Positions 7,540 through 15,963 of a stretch of 64,000 nt of DNA are shown here, piece after piece (position 1 is the first letter of the stretch; every line of letters begins with the position of its first letter). Location of the stretch: assembly GCF_900110735.1 (NCBI RefSeq), contig NZ_FOET01000002.1, positions 124,001-188,000 on the forward strand, read 5' to 3'. This stretch comes from Streptomyces radiopugnans. Its GTDB lineage: Bacteria; Actinomycetota; Actinomycetes; Streptomycetales; Streptomycetaceae. The notes below the pieces were generated by a model, which worked only from the letters and a program-made list of their open reading frames with translations, was not told where the DNA came from and searched no databases. The translations under genes and the position numbers were made by a program.

Positions 7540-8115
7540 TCAGGCGCCCTGCTCCCGCCGGTGGATCTCGTCCACCAGCTCGGCGGCCATCGACTTGATG
7601 GTCTCCAGTCCCTGGCGGCCCCACGGGCGGGGCTCCTGCGCCACCACGCAGACCGTCCCGAGCGCCGTGCCGGTGCGGTCGATGAGCGGAGCGCCCAGGT
7701 AGGAGCGGATGCCGATCTCGTCCACGACCGGGTTCCCGGCGAAGCGGGGGTAGTCGCAGACGTCCTCCAGGACCAGGGCCTTGCGCCGCACCACGACGTG
7801 CGGGCAGTAGCCGTGGTCGCGGGCCATGACCCGGCCGACCTGCGGGGAGGAGGCCTGCGCCGGCCCCAGCTCCACGGCCCGGTCGGAGCCCGGTGCGTAC
7901 AGACCCGCGAAGTACTGGCGGTGCTCGTCTATGAAGTTGACCATCGCGTAGGGGGCGCCGGTGGTCTGCGCCAGCCTGCGGGCGAAGTCGTCGAACTCCG
8001 GGATGGGGGCGTCCCCGATGCCCAGCTCGCGCAACCGCGTCACCCGCGCCGGGGCTTCACTGTCCTGGGGTGTGAGGAGCAGGTGGCTGGTGGGGTCATA
8101 CGACGTGGGGGACAT
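7540..8115 (-). CDS. GAF-domain protein, last gene of the conservon
   Basis: A 191-residue protein that is nearly all one GAF domain (about 40-180), with the typical N-F-I-D-E and S-Y-L-G-A-P-L features. GAF domains bind small ligands or chromophores and often feed into signalling; here the ligand is unknown. The ATG at 8115 is chosen because AAGGAG sits five bases upstream, whereas an in-frame GTG at 8121 overlaps that site. The start overlaps the end of cvnD by 20 bases, so translation is coupled and the GAF protein should work with the conservon. GAF proteins attached to some conservons are known, but many conservons lack one. Confidence 0.88.
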   Translation of the reverse strand: MSPTSYDPTSHLLLTPQDSEAPARVTRLRELGIGDAPIPEFDDFARRLAQTTGAPYAMVNFIDEHRQYFAGLYAPGSDRAVELGPAQASSPQVGRVMARDHGYCPHVVVRRKALVLEDVCDYPRFAGNPVVDEIGIRSYLGAPLIDRTGTALGTVCVVAQEPRPWGRQGLETIKSMAAELVDEIHRREQGA

Positions 8116-8686
8116 GGCCACTCCTTGAGTCGATCAGGTGCTGGACAAGGGATACGAGGACCTGCGTGCCGGAACTGGCGTGCCGCGCGTCGCACATCAC
8201 CACCGGCACCTCGGGCTTGAGGTCGAGGGCGACCCGGACCTCGTCGGGGTGGTAGCGGTGGGCGCCGTCGAACTCGTTGACCGCGACGATGAACCCCATG
8301 CCGCGCCGCTCGAAGTAGTCCACGGCCGCGAAGCACTGGTCCAGGCGCCGGGTGTCGGCGAGCACCACGGCGCCGAGCGCGCCGCTGGACAACTCGTCCC
8401 ACATGAACCAGAAGCGCTCCTGACCGGGGGTGCCGAACAGGTAGAGCACATGCCTGGCGCTGAGGGTGATCCGCCCGAAGTCCATCGCGACGGTGGTGGT
8501 CGTCTTGTCCTCCACCCCCTCCAGGCTGTCCGTGGCGGCGCTGACCTGGGTGAGCAGCTCCTCCGTGCTCAACGGCTCGATCTCGCTGACGGCTCCCACG
8601 AAGGTCGTCTTGCCGACCCCGAACCCGCCCGCGATCAGGATCTTCAGGGCGGTCGGAAACGGATCAGAGTCGTTTACGGAGTCCAT
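8096..8686 (-). CDS. cvnD: CvnD-type small GTPase / ATP-GTP-binding protein
   Basis: A 196-residue Ras/Arf-like P-loop protein. The Walker A motif G-F-G-V-G-K-T-T (21-28), the G3 element G-T-P-G-Q-E-R-F and an N-E-F-D-G element near the usual NKxD position are visible. Conservon D proteins are soluble GTPases that switch within a membrane-associated complex with the A, B and C proteins. It overlaps cvnC by 23 bases at its start and the GAF gene at its end, consistent with stoichiometric, coupled translation. Confidence 0.95.
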   Translation of the reverse strand: MDSVNDSDPFPTALKILIAGGFGVGKTTFVGAVSEIEPLSTEELLTQVSAATDSLEGVEDKTTTTVAMDFGRITLSARHVLYLFGTPGQERFWFMWDELSSGALGAVVLADTRRLDQCFAAVDYFERRGMGFIVAVNEFDGAHRYHPDEVRVALDLKPEVPVVMCDARHASSGTQVLVSLVQHLIDSRSGHVPHVV

Positions 8687-9038
8687 GCAGCACCGCCTCC
8701 AGCAGTTCTCGGTCGGTCGGGTCCGCCCCCATCTGCATGGGGGCCCGTGTGGTCACGGCGCCGCAGTCCACCAGGTCGGAGAGCAGCACCTTGGTCACCA
8801 CGGCGGGCAGCCGCACGTGGGCGGCGATCTCGGCGACGGTCATCGGCCCGTCGCACAAACTCAGCACCTGGGCGTGGTCGGGTCCCAGATAGCTCTGCGG
8901 CTTGGTCCCGGTGGACCGCACCATCGTCAGCAGGTTGAAGTCGGCCGTCGGCCGCGTCCGTCCGTTGCTGACGGTGTACGGCCGGACCAGGCGTCCGGCC
9001 GCGTCGTCCAACCACAAGTTCTCCTCGGGTTCCGGCAT
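8664..9038 (-). CDS. cvnC: CvnC-type DUF742 protein
   Basis: A 124-residue DUF742 protein with the typical opening R-L-V-R-P-Y-T-V-S-N-G-R-T and the helix-turn-helix-like T-V-A-E-I-A-A-H-V-R-L-P segment near the middle. DUF742 proteins occur almost only in conservons, between the roadblock and GTPase genes, and are thought to take part in the complex. The spacing to cvnB is three bases and the end overlaps cvnD. Confidence 0.95.
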   Translation of the reverse strand: MPEPEENLWLDDAAGRLVRPYTVSNGRTRPTADFNLLTMVRSTGTKPQSYLGPDHAQVLSLCDGPMTVAEIAAHVRLPAVVTKVLLSDLVDCGAVTTRAPMQMGADPTDRELLEAVLHGLRKRL

Positions 9039-9041
9039 CCG

Positions 9042-9458
9042 TCAGTGCCCCGCCGGCTGCCGCGCCGGTGTGGCCAGATACGGGCGGACGCTCTTGACCA
9101 GCATCGCCATCTCGTATCCGAGTACGGCCGCGTCCGCCTCGCTCTCGGCGAGGACGGCCAGGCACGCGCCGGAGCCCGCGGTCGAGACGAACAGCAGCGC
9201 GGTGTCGAGCTCGACGACCACCTGCCGCACCTCTCCTCCGCTGCCGAAGCGGATGCCGGCGCTGCGGGCCAGCGAGTACAGGCCCGAGGCCAGCGCCGCC
9301 AGATGGTCGGCGGTGTCGGTGTCCAGTCCGTGGGCGGCCTTCACCAGGCCGTCGGAGGACAGCAGCAGTGCGCTGCGGGTGCTCGGGACGCGCTGGACGA
9401 GACCGGTCAGCAGCCAGGACAGGTCGGTCGTCTGGCCGATGGGGGCATCGCTCACCAT
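9042..9458 (-). CDS. cvnB: CvnB-type roadblock/LC7 protein
   Basis: A 138-residue roadblock/LC7 fold protein (T-D-L-S-W-L-L-T-G-L-V-Q-R-V-P then alternating beta-alpha units). In MglB-like systems this family dimerises and regulates a small GTPase, so here it probably acts on CvnD, tethered near the CvnA sensor. ATG at 9458 follows a GAAG-type ribosome binding site 40 bases after the cvnA stop. Confidence 0.95.
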   Translation of the reverse strand: MVSDAPIGQTTDLSWLLTGLVQRVPSTRSALLLSSDGLVKAAHGLDTDTADHLAALASGLYSLARSAGIRFGSGGEVRQVVVELDTALLFVSTAGSGACLAVLAESEADAAVLGYEMAMLVKSVRPYLATPARQPAGH

Positions 9459-9498
9459 GATCGCGTTCTTCTCCTTGGGGTGAGAGCCGTGCGCGGGA

Positions 9499-11463
9499 CT
9501 AGCTTGGCTGGCTGGGGGTGTTGTCGTCGGTTCCCTCCGCGAGGCTGGCGCCCCGGCGGAAGGCGGCCATCAGGCCGGGAGTGTGCTCGGCCTCGGGCTC
9601 GTCCGACGCCCCCGGGGCCCGCGGAGACTGGCGCAGTTCGGGAACGAGGTGCTCCTGGCGACGGCGGCGCGGGAGCTGCGGACGGTCGCCGCCCGCCGCG
9701 CCCTCCGGCCCGCCGGGGCCCTCCGGGAACGGCGGTGCCGGTACGGCCCGGGAGGCGGACACGGACTGCGCGGCGGGGGCGGCGGCCTCCGCCGCGGAGG
9801 ACTGGTAGTGGGGCCGGGGCTGGGGCGGACCGTACTCCGAAGGCGCCGCGGGGGCGGCGTGGGGCAGGGGCCGGGCCGTCTCCTGCTCGTACATCTGCTG
9901 CCCATAGGCGTGCTGCCCGTGGTCCTGCTGCCCGTAGGACTGCTGTGCGTAGGACTGCTGAGGGGGCGCGTCCTGACGGGAGGTCTCCTGGCGGGGGGTC
10001 TCCTGGCGGGGGGTCTCGGGCGGCAGCGGCCGGTGCCCGCCCGCGTCCGCCTCCACGGCGGCACGCCGCTGCGCCTCCCCGCCCTCGTCGCCCAGGACCG
10101 CGTCCGGTACGACGAGCACCGCCTGGGTGCCGCCGTAGATGTTGGTCTGCAGCTGCACGGTGATGCCGTGCCGCCGGGCGAGCGAGGAGACCACGAAGAG
10201 CCCGATGCGGCCGTCCTGCAGCAGTTCGGCGACGTCGATCCCGTCGGGGTCGGCCAGCAGTCCGTTCATCCGGTGCTGCTCGGCGGCCGTCATGCCCAGC
10301 CCGCGGTCCTCGACCTCGACGGCCAGACCCGCGGTGACGCGCTGGGCGCGCAGCAGGACCTGGGTGTTGGGGGCGGAGAACACCGTGGCGTTCTCGACCA
10401 GTTCGGCGAGCAGGTGGATGACGTCGGCGACGGCGTGGCCGCGCAGGGTGCCCTCGATCGGCGGCACCAGCTTGACCCGGGAGTACTGCTCGACCTCGGC
10501 GATGGCCGAGCGCAGCACCTCGGTCAGGGTGACCGGGCGGCTCCACTGCCGGCGGGAGACCGCGCCGCCGAGGACGGCGAGGTTCTCCGCGTGCCGCCGG
10601 ATGCGGGTGGCCAGGTGGTCGACGTGGAAGAGGCCCTTGAGCAGGTCCGGGTCCTCGACCTCGTTCTCCAGCTCGTCCAGCAGCTCGATCTCACGGTGCA
10701 CCAGGGACTGCAGCCTGCGGGCGAGGTTGACGAAGACCTCGACCTTCTCCTCGCTGCCGCTGGCGTTGCTGCGCACCAGCGCGACCGCCTGGACCAGAGC
10801 CAGTTCGGCGGCGCGCTGGGCCTGGCTGACGTCGTGGACGACGAGGCCCAGCGAGTCGCCCTCCGGCTCGGGCAGCGGACCGTGCACGGGCGGCCGCAGC
10901 CACTCGCCCTTCTCCAGCCGGCGGAGCATCGACTGGAGTTCGCCCTGGCTGTGGGCCGCGCCCTGCCGCAGCCGGGCGTGGCGCTCGGCGGTGGAACGTG
11001 CCTCGGAGGAGGCGGAGAGCGCGGCGCCGACCACCACGGCGCAGCCGAGCAGCAGCGCGCCGCCGAGCACGCCCCAGACGGTGGCGCCGTCGGGCCCCGC
11101 GGACACCCCCTCCCGCACACCGTCGAGCGCCCGCAGCACGTAGGCGACGACCGCCGCGGCGATGACCGCGACCAGGGCCGCGGGCAGGACGGCGAGACGG
11201 ATCATGCGGTGCCGCAGCGCGGTGTCGGCGGCGGTGTCGCGGGCGGGGCCCCTGCGGTGCCCCGTGTCGTGTGCCGCGCCCGCGCCCCGCTTCCTCCTGC
11301 GCCTTCCCGGTGCGGAAGCGGCGCTCGGGACGCCGTCGTACGCGGGAGGGGCCGGGCGGCCGGGAGGAGAGGGCACGGAAGGCGGGGAGGGCGGGGAGGC
11401 GACGGACATGGGAGCGGAACTTCCCCTTCCTTGTTGCACCGCGCGGCTCGGGGGCTCAGGCAT
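9499..11463 (-). CDS. cvnA: CvnA-type sensor protein with histidine-kinase-like ATPase
   Basis: A 654-residue membrane sensor. Two membrane segments lie near 87-110 and 125-148 with only a short external loop, followed by a coiled region (about 150-290) and a HATPase_c domain (about 340-450) with an E-L-V-E-N-A-T-V-F-S N-box and a D-R-G-L-G-M G-box. Conservon A proteins resemble histidine kinases but lack a clear phospho-acceptor box; I see none here. Residues about 470-530 are very rich in Gln, Tyr, Glu and Arg with QQSY and ETPRQ repeats. The ATG at 11463 has GAGGA nine bases upstream; an internal ATG at 11409 is the alternative. First gene of the conservon operon. Confidence 0.93.
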   Translation of the reverse strand: MPEPPSRAVQQGRGSSAPMSVASPPSPPSVPSPPGRPAPPAYDGVPSAASAPGRRRRKRGAGAAHDTGHRRGPARDTAADTALRHRMIRLAVLPAALVAVIAAAVVAYVLRALDGVREGVSAGPDGATVWGVLGGALLLGCAVVVGAALSASSEARSTAERHARLRQGAAHSQGELQSMLRRLEKGEWLRPPVHGPLPEPEGDSLGLVVHDVSQAQRAAELALVQAVALVRSNASGSEEKVEVFVNLARRLQSLVHREIELLDELENEVEDPDLLKGLFHVDHLATRIRRHAENLAVLGGAVSRRQWSRPVTLTEVLRSAIAEVEQYSRVKLVPPIEGTLRGHAVADVIHLLAELVENATVFSAPNTQVLLRAQRVTAGLAVEVEDRGLGMTAAEQHRMNGLLADPDGIDVAELLQDGRIGLFVVSSLARRHGITVQLQTNIYGGTQAVLVVPDAVLGDEGGEAQRRAAVEADAGGHRPLPPETPRQETPRQETSRQDAPPQQSYAQQSYGQQDHGQHAYGQQMYEQETARPLPHAAPAAPSEYGPPQPRPHYQSSAAEAAAPAAQSVSASRAVPAPPFPEGPGGPEGAAGGDRPQLPRRRRQEHLVPELRQSPRAPGASDEPEAEHTPGLMAAFRRGASLAEGTDDNTPSQPS

Positions 11464-11670
11464 CGCAGTCCTCGGAACGTTGAGGTCGTCTCAGCGGGCC
11501 GGTGCGTCACCGGCTCTCGTGGCACCGCCGCAACGCTAATCGTCACCCAGCGGGGGCGCGGGCGAGGTCGGCGTATTCGCCACCCTTCGCCAGCCCCCAA
11601 CGAGTGAAAGCATCGTCGCGCCCCGTGGGGAAGGGCGGCACGATCATAACCCTCGTTTGCCAGGGGCAAG

Positions 11671-12312
11671 TTACCGTGCCCGGACCGTCACGTTAACCCG
11701 CCCCCGCAGTCCGGTTCCAAGTGGCGCCGTGCCCGGGTGGACACGTGGGACGCCGTGGTAGGCCAGTCTGGAGGGACCTCCGAACACGAAGGCGTCCCCG
11801 CTGCGCAACTCGACGTCGGTCCACGGCCGTCCGCGGCCGTCCGGATTCCCGAACCGGAAGACGCAGGTGTCGCCGAGGCTGAACGAGACCACGGGGTCGC
11901 GGGAGCGCTCGTCGCTGTCACGGTGCATCCCCATACGGGCCTTTCCGCCGTAGAAGTTGACGAGCGCGATCTCGTAGGGGACCGTACAGGACCCGTCCCC
12001 GTACGCCTCCTCCACCGCCCGCCGTGCCCACCGCCCCAACCAGGCCGGGAACGGCTTGACCGGCGCCTCGTCGCCGTCCACCGCGGTGCGGGCGTAGCCG
12101 TACGGGTACCAGTGCCAGCCCAGACCGACCTGGCGCACCGACATCTCCCCGCCCCGGGGCATGCGCACGGTGCGCAGCCCGGCGGGCGGCCGCGCCCAGG
12201 CGCGGCAGGCGTCCAGCAGCTCACGCTGCGCGGCCCCGTCCAGGTGGCCGGGCAGGTGCACCGCGCCCGGCGCCACCTCGACCGCCGGGAGCCGGAACAG
12301 TGCGTCGTCCAC
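11671..12312 (-). CDS. AlkB-type 2-oxoglutarate/Fe(II) dioxygenase
   Basis: A 213-residue AlkB-fold protein. The metal-binding H-x-D (in M-G-M-H-R-D-S-D), a distal His in A-Y-H-G-V-P-R and the C-terminal R-x5-R pattern in G-L-R-G-R-V-N-V-T-V-R are all visible, so an active oxidative demethylase is expected. The family removes alkyl damage from DNA or RNA. I choose the GTG at 12312, preceded by a GGTGGGAGG ribosome binding site; a GTG at 12381 is also in frame but less well placed. It is divergent from the phosphatase gene across 236 bp and shares its strand with, but is separate from, the conservon. Confidence 0.9.
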   Translation of the reverse strand: MDDALFRLPAVEVAPGAVHLPGHLDGAAQRELLDACRAWARPPAGLRTVRMPRGGEMSVRQVGLGWHWYPYGYARTAVDGDEAPVKPFPAWLGRWARRAVEEAYGDGSCTVPYEIALVNFYGGKARMGMHRDSDERSRDPVVSFSLGDTCVFRFGNPDGRGRPWTDVELRSGDAFVFGGPSRLAYHGVPRVHPGTAPLGTGLRGRVNVTVRAR

Positions 12313-12505
12313 GCCTCCCACCTCACCTCCGGGCACCAGACCGACACCGGACCCGGCACCGTAGTTCCACCGGATCTCCACGCTTCCGCCCCATCCCGGC
12401 GCAGCCCCGGCCCTTCCACACCCCCATGCCGTAGGGTCGCAGTGGCCGGTGCGGGGCTGTGCGGCGGGCGGCGTACCGACCCCGCCGTCCCGGCCGCCCA
12501 GAGCG

Positions 12506-12538
12506 AGGCCGGAGCAAGGCCGGAGTCAGGCCGGAGCA
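12506..12538 (+). repeat. Three tandem 11-bp repeats carrying GGAG
   Basis: AGGCCGGAGCA, AGGCCGGAGTC and AGGCCGGAGCA follow each other without a gap and lead into the AGGAG (12539-12543) ribosome binding site of the phosphatase gene. Each unit contains a Shine-Dalgarno-like GGAG. Confidence 0.85.
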
Positions 12539-12548
12539 AGGAGTGCCC

Positions 12549-13343
12549 ATGACATCCGAAACCGTGGAGCCAGTGCTGGCGGGGGTGCGCAACTTCCGCG
12601 ACGTCGGCGGTCTGCCCACCACCGACGGCCGGCGGGTGCGCCAGGGCGTGCTCTACCGCAGCGGGCACCTGGCGCACGCCACCGAGGAGGACGCCGCCTT
12701 CCTCGCCCGGCTCGGCCTGCACACGGTCTTCGACTTCCGCAACTCCGCCGACCAGGCCCTGGAGGGCCCGGACGTGGAGCTGCCGGGCGTGCGCAACGTG
12801 AACATCCCGCTGTCGGACCCGGCCGAGGGCGCCGAGTTCTGGACGATGGTGCGCGAGGGCGACCTGGCACTGCTGCGGTCCCTGCTCGGCGAGGGGCAGG
12901 CCGAGGCCCGGATGGTGGCGTCGTACCGGATGATGGTCCGGCAGCGCACCTCCGAGCACGGCCGGCTGCTGCGGGAGCTGGCCGACGAGAGCGTGCCCGC
13001 CCTGATGCACTGCGCGGCGGGCAAGGACCGGGCCGGGCTGTCGATCGCGGTGACGCTGCTGGCTCTGGACGTGGAGCGGGACGCGATCGAGGCGGACTAC
13101 CTGGAGTCCAACGCCCCGCACCGCCGCTACCGGATCCACCGCTCCCCCGACGCGGGCGGCGGGATGTCGCCCGAGGTCAGAGAGCTGATCGCACCCCTCT
13201 TCGAGGTCCGTCCCGCCTATCTGCACGCGGCGTTCGACACCATCACCGAGACCTGGGGCGGGGTGGAGTCCTACCTCTCCGAGGGGCTCGGCCTCACTCC
13301 CGGCCTGCGCGAGCGGCTGCGCGACCGCCTCCTGGAGCCCTGA
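12549..13343 (+). CDS. Tyrosine-protein phosphatase, PtpB/DSP-like
   Basis: A 264-residue protein of the MPtpB/SIW14-like tyrosine phosphatase family. It opens with G-V-R-N-F-R-D-V-G-G-L and carries the P-loop H-C-A-A-G-K-D-R-A-G-L near 156-166, with Cys as nucleophile and Arg binding phosphate; the Lys and Asp in the loop are typical of the lipid/tyrosine phosphatase branch. No signal peptide is visible. Substrates could be phosphotyrosine proteins or phosphoinositides. The ATG at 12549 follows AAGGAG. Upstream tandem repeats provide extra GGAG elements. The gene ends at a hairpin shared with the convergent polyprenyl synthase gene. Confidence 0.92.
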   Translation: MTSETVEPVLAGVRNFRDVGGLPTTDGRRVRQGVLYRSGHLAHATEEDAAFLARLGLHTVFDFRNSADQALEGPDVELPGVRNVNIPLSDPAEGAEFWTMVREGDLALLRSLLGEGQAEARMVASYRMMVRQRTSEHGRLLRELADESVPALMHCAAGKDRAGLSIAVTLLALDVERDAIEADYLESNAPHRRYRIHRSPDAGGGMSPEVRELIAPLFEVRPAYLHAAFDTITETWGGVESYLSEGLGLTPGLRERLRDRLLEP

Positions 13344-13376
13344 CCGCCGGAGCCCCGGCGTCCCGGCTCCGGCGGT
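13343..13376. terminator. Bidirectional terminator hairpin
   Basis: ACCGCCGGAGCC (13343-13354) and GGCTCCGGCGGT (13365-13376) form a perfect 12-bp stem with a 10-base loop between convergent genes. Confidence 0.8.
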
Positions 13377-13424
13377 GCCCGCCGGCCGGCCGCGGACAGA
13401 GCCGGCCGGCCTCCGCGGACGGAG

Positions 13425-14507
13425 TCAGCCCTCGCGGACGACGACGAAGTCCGCGAGGGCGGCGAACTGCTCGCGCACCCGGTCCGGCATGTCCACGCCG
13501 TCCAGGGCGGCGAGGGCGGTGGCGTGCCGGCGGCGGGCCTCCTGGGAGGTCCACTCGCGGCCGCCGGCCTCCTCGATCAGCCCGGCGCGGGTCGCGAACT
13601 CCTCCTCGCTGAAGTCCTCGAACTCCCGCTGGCTCTTGGCGGCGTCCGCGGCCAGCAGCTCCCCGAGCCGCTCGGCGGCCGGTCCGCCCCCGGCCAGGGC
13701 GGCGACCACCGGCAGGGACTTCTTGCGCTGCCGCAGGTCGCTCCAGGGCAGCTTGCCGGTCGCCGACGGGTCGCCCCAGATGCCCAGCAGGTCGTCGACG
13801 GCCTGGAAGGCCAGGCCCAGGTGGTGGCCGTACGCCTCCAGGGCGTCGGCGGTGGCCTCGTCCGCCCCGCCGAGGACCGCGCCGATGGAAGTGGCGCAGG
13901 CCAGCAGCGCTCCGGTCTTGTTGCCCTCCATCTCCAGGCACTCGGCGACGGTGACCTTCTCCCGGTGCTCGTAGGAGATGTCCTGGGCCTGCCCGTCGAT
14001 GAGCTTGCGGGTGGCCAGGGTCAGGCGGCGGGTGGCGCGCGCGGCCTCGGCGGTGCCCAGTTCCAGCAGCACCTCGCCCGCCAGCGCGAACAGGGCGTCG
14101 CCGACGAGGATGGCCTGTGCCGGACCGTGCACCTTCCACACGGTGTCGCGGTGGCGGCGCTGCTCGTCGCCGTCCATCAGGTCGTCGTGGAGCAGGGAGA
14201 AGTTGTGGACCAGTTCCACGGCCACCGCCCCGGGGACGCCGGTGGCGGGCTCGGCGCCCGCGGCCTCGGCCGACAGCAGGGCCAGCGCCGGGCGCACCGC
14301 CTTGCCGCCGTCGCCGCGGGCCGGGTTGCCCTGTGCGTCGATCCAGCCGAAGTGGTAGGCGGCGACGGAGTCCATGGGCGGCGCGAGCCGCGCCACGGCG
14401 GCGCGCAGCATCGGCGTGGCGAGGGTGCGGCCGCGCTCCAGCAGCTCGATGACGCTCGCGGTGTCGACGGCTGTGTCCGTCAGGGTCCTCGGGGTCGCCG
14501 GGGTCAC
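13425..14507 (-). CDS. Polyprenyl (farnesyl/geranylgeranyl) diphosphate synthase
   Basis: A 360-residue all-helical trans-prenyltransferase. G-G-K-A-V-R-P substrate-binding residues, a first Asp-rich motif H-D-D-L-M-D-G-D and a second F-Q-A-V-D-D-L-L-G are present. The second motif keeps the first two Asp but ends D-D-L-L-G rather than D-D-x-x-D, as seen in many actinobacterial members. It condenses isopentenyl diphosphate with allylic diphosphates. Given its place 28 bases behind hpnE, farnesyl diphosphate for squalene is the natural product, though the chain length is not certain from sequence. Last gene of the module and terminated by the hairpin at 13343-13376. Confidence 0.92.
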   Translation of the reverse strand: MTPATPRTLTDTAVDTASVIELLERGRTLATPMLRAAVARLAPPMDSVAAYHFGWIDAQGNPARGDGGKAVRPALALLSAEAAGAEPATGVPGAVAVELVHNFSLLHDDLMDGDEQRRHRDTVWKVHGPAQAILVGDALFALAGEVLLELGTAEAARATRRLTLATRKLIDGQAQDISYEHREKVTVAECLEMEGNKTGALLACATSIGAVLGGADEATADALEAYGHHLGLAFQAVDDLLGIWGDPSATGKLPWSDLRQRKKSLPVVAALAGGGPAAERLGELLAADAAKSQREFEDFSEEEFATRAGLIEEAGGREWTSQEARRRHATALAALDGVDMPDRVREQFAALADFVVVREG

Positions 14508-14535
14508 GGGGTCTCCTCTGCGTTCGATGTCGTGC

Positions 14536-15963
14536 TCACGCCGCCTCCTGGAAGACGTCGTCGTGCGGGCGGCCGAGGGCGGCCAGCGCTTCCCGGGCGG
14601 CGGTCAGCCCGCTGCGCACGGCGCCCTCCATCGTCGCGGGCCAGCCGGTGGCGGTCCACGCCCCGGCCAGCCACAGCCCCGGTGCCCCGGTGCGGGCGGC
14701 GGGACGCAGGCGTCCGACGCCGGGTACGGGGGCGAAGGTGGCGGTGCGCTCGCGGGTGACGAAGAAGTCGCGCACCTTCGCCTCCCGGGCGGCGGGCAGC
14801 AGCCGGGCCAGTTCGGGCAGGTAGCGGTCGCGCAGCGCGGCGACCGGCAGGTCGATCTCGTCCTGCGCGGCGGACTGGGACACCGCGACGTACTGGCTCG
14901 CCGCCCCTCCCGGCGCACTCCGCAGCCCGGAGGCGGCGGTGCGGTCGAAGACCCACTGCACGGGGGTGCCGAGCGCGGCGAGGAAGGGGCGGTGGAGCAC
15001 CTTGCGGTCGTAGACCACGTGGACGTTGAGGATCGGCGCGTCGCCGATGCGCAGCAGCCGCTCCGGTTCCTCCAGTGCGCCCTCGGGGAGCAGCCGGTGG
15101 GCCTCGCGCTGGGGGACGGCGAGGACGACCGTGCCGGCCCGCAGCGTCCGGCCGGTCCGGCGCGCGCCGGTGTCCACCGCGACCCGCCAGGCGCCGTCCG
15201 GCTCCCGGGTCAGCTCCCGGGCACGGCCCTGCCGGACCACGCGTACGCCCGCCTTCTCCAGCACGGCGGCGGCGAGCGTGTCGTGCAGGTGCCCCAGCGG
15301 GACCCGCGACCAGCCGATGTCGGCCGCGCCGGGTTCGCTGAGCAGGCCGGTGGTGAGGACCATCGCGGCCAGCCCGAGCGAGACGTCAGGTGCGCGGGCG
15401 TTGAGGGTGGCGACGCCGACGAGGTCCCACAGCGCCCGTACCGCGCGCGGCGACTGGCCGTGGCGGCGCAGCCAGCTCCCGAAGTCCTGGGCGTCCAGGG
15501 CGGGGTCGGAGGGGTCGACCCTGCCCAGGCGTCCGAGCGCCAGGGCGGCCCGCCCCACGCGCAGCCGCTCGGCCGGGGAGAGGTGGGGGTAGCGCGCCAG
15601 GGAAGGGCCCAGGTGCAGCGGCGCGGGCAGGGCCGCGCGCCGCAGCCGGCCCGTCCTGCCGCGCGCGGCGTCGTGGACGGGGATGTCCAGACGGGGCTGG
15701 AGGGGGGCCAGCGCGCTCGCGCCGATGCGCTCCAGGAACCAGCGGTAGGCGGTGCAGCAGCGCAGATGGACGTGGTGGCCGTTGTCGACGGTCAGCTCGC
15801 CGGCCGCGCCGGAGCGGCGGAAGGAGAAGGCGAGCCCGCCGAGCCGGGGCCTGCTCTCCACCAGGGTGGTGGCCACCCCTGCGTCGGCCAGGCGCAGTGC
15901 GGCGGCGGTGCCCGCCAGCCCTCCTCCGACGACGACGGCGCGCGGATCGGGTGCGCCGCTCAT
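14536..15963 (-). CDS. hpnE: HpnE, FAD-dependent hydroxysqualene dehydroxylase
   Basis: A 475-residue flavin amine-oxidase-fold protein. The N-terminal dinucleotide site V-V-V-G-G-G-L-A-G (about 11-19) and a C-terminal L-W-L-A-G-A-W-T-A-T-G-W-P-A-T-M-E-G stretch are characteristic of squalene-associated FAD desaturases. HpnE reduces hydroxysqualene to squalene in the HpnCDE route. Its ATG overlaps the stop codon of hpnD (ATGA at 15960-15963), so the two are coupled. The polyprenyl synthase follows. No anomaly seen; length is normal for the family. Confidence 0.95.
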   Translation of the reverse strand: MSGAPDPRAVVVGGGLAGTAAALRLADAGVATTLVESRPRLGGLAFSFRRSGAAGELTVDNGHHVHLRCCTAYRWFLERIGASALAPLQPRLDIPVHDAARGRTGRLRRAALPAPLHLGPSLARYPHLSPAERLRVGRAALALGRLGRVDPSDPALDAQDFGSWLRRHGQSPRAVRALWDLVGVATLNARAPDVSLGLAAMVLTTGLLSEPGAADIGWSRVPLGHLHDTLAAAVLEKAGVRVVRQGRARELTREPDGAWRVAVDTGARRTGRTLRAGTVVLAVPQREAHRLLPEGALEEPERLLRIGDAPILNVHVVYDRKVLHRPFLAALGTPVQWVFDRTAASGLRSAPGGAASQYVAVSQSAAQDEIDLPVAALRDRYLPELARLLPAAREAKVRDFFVTRERTATFAPVPGVGRLRPAARTGAPGLWLAGAWTATGWPATMEGAVRSGLTAAREALAALGRPHDDVFQEAA

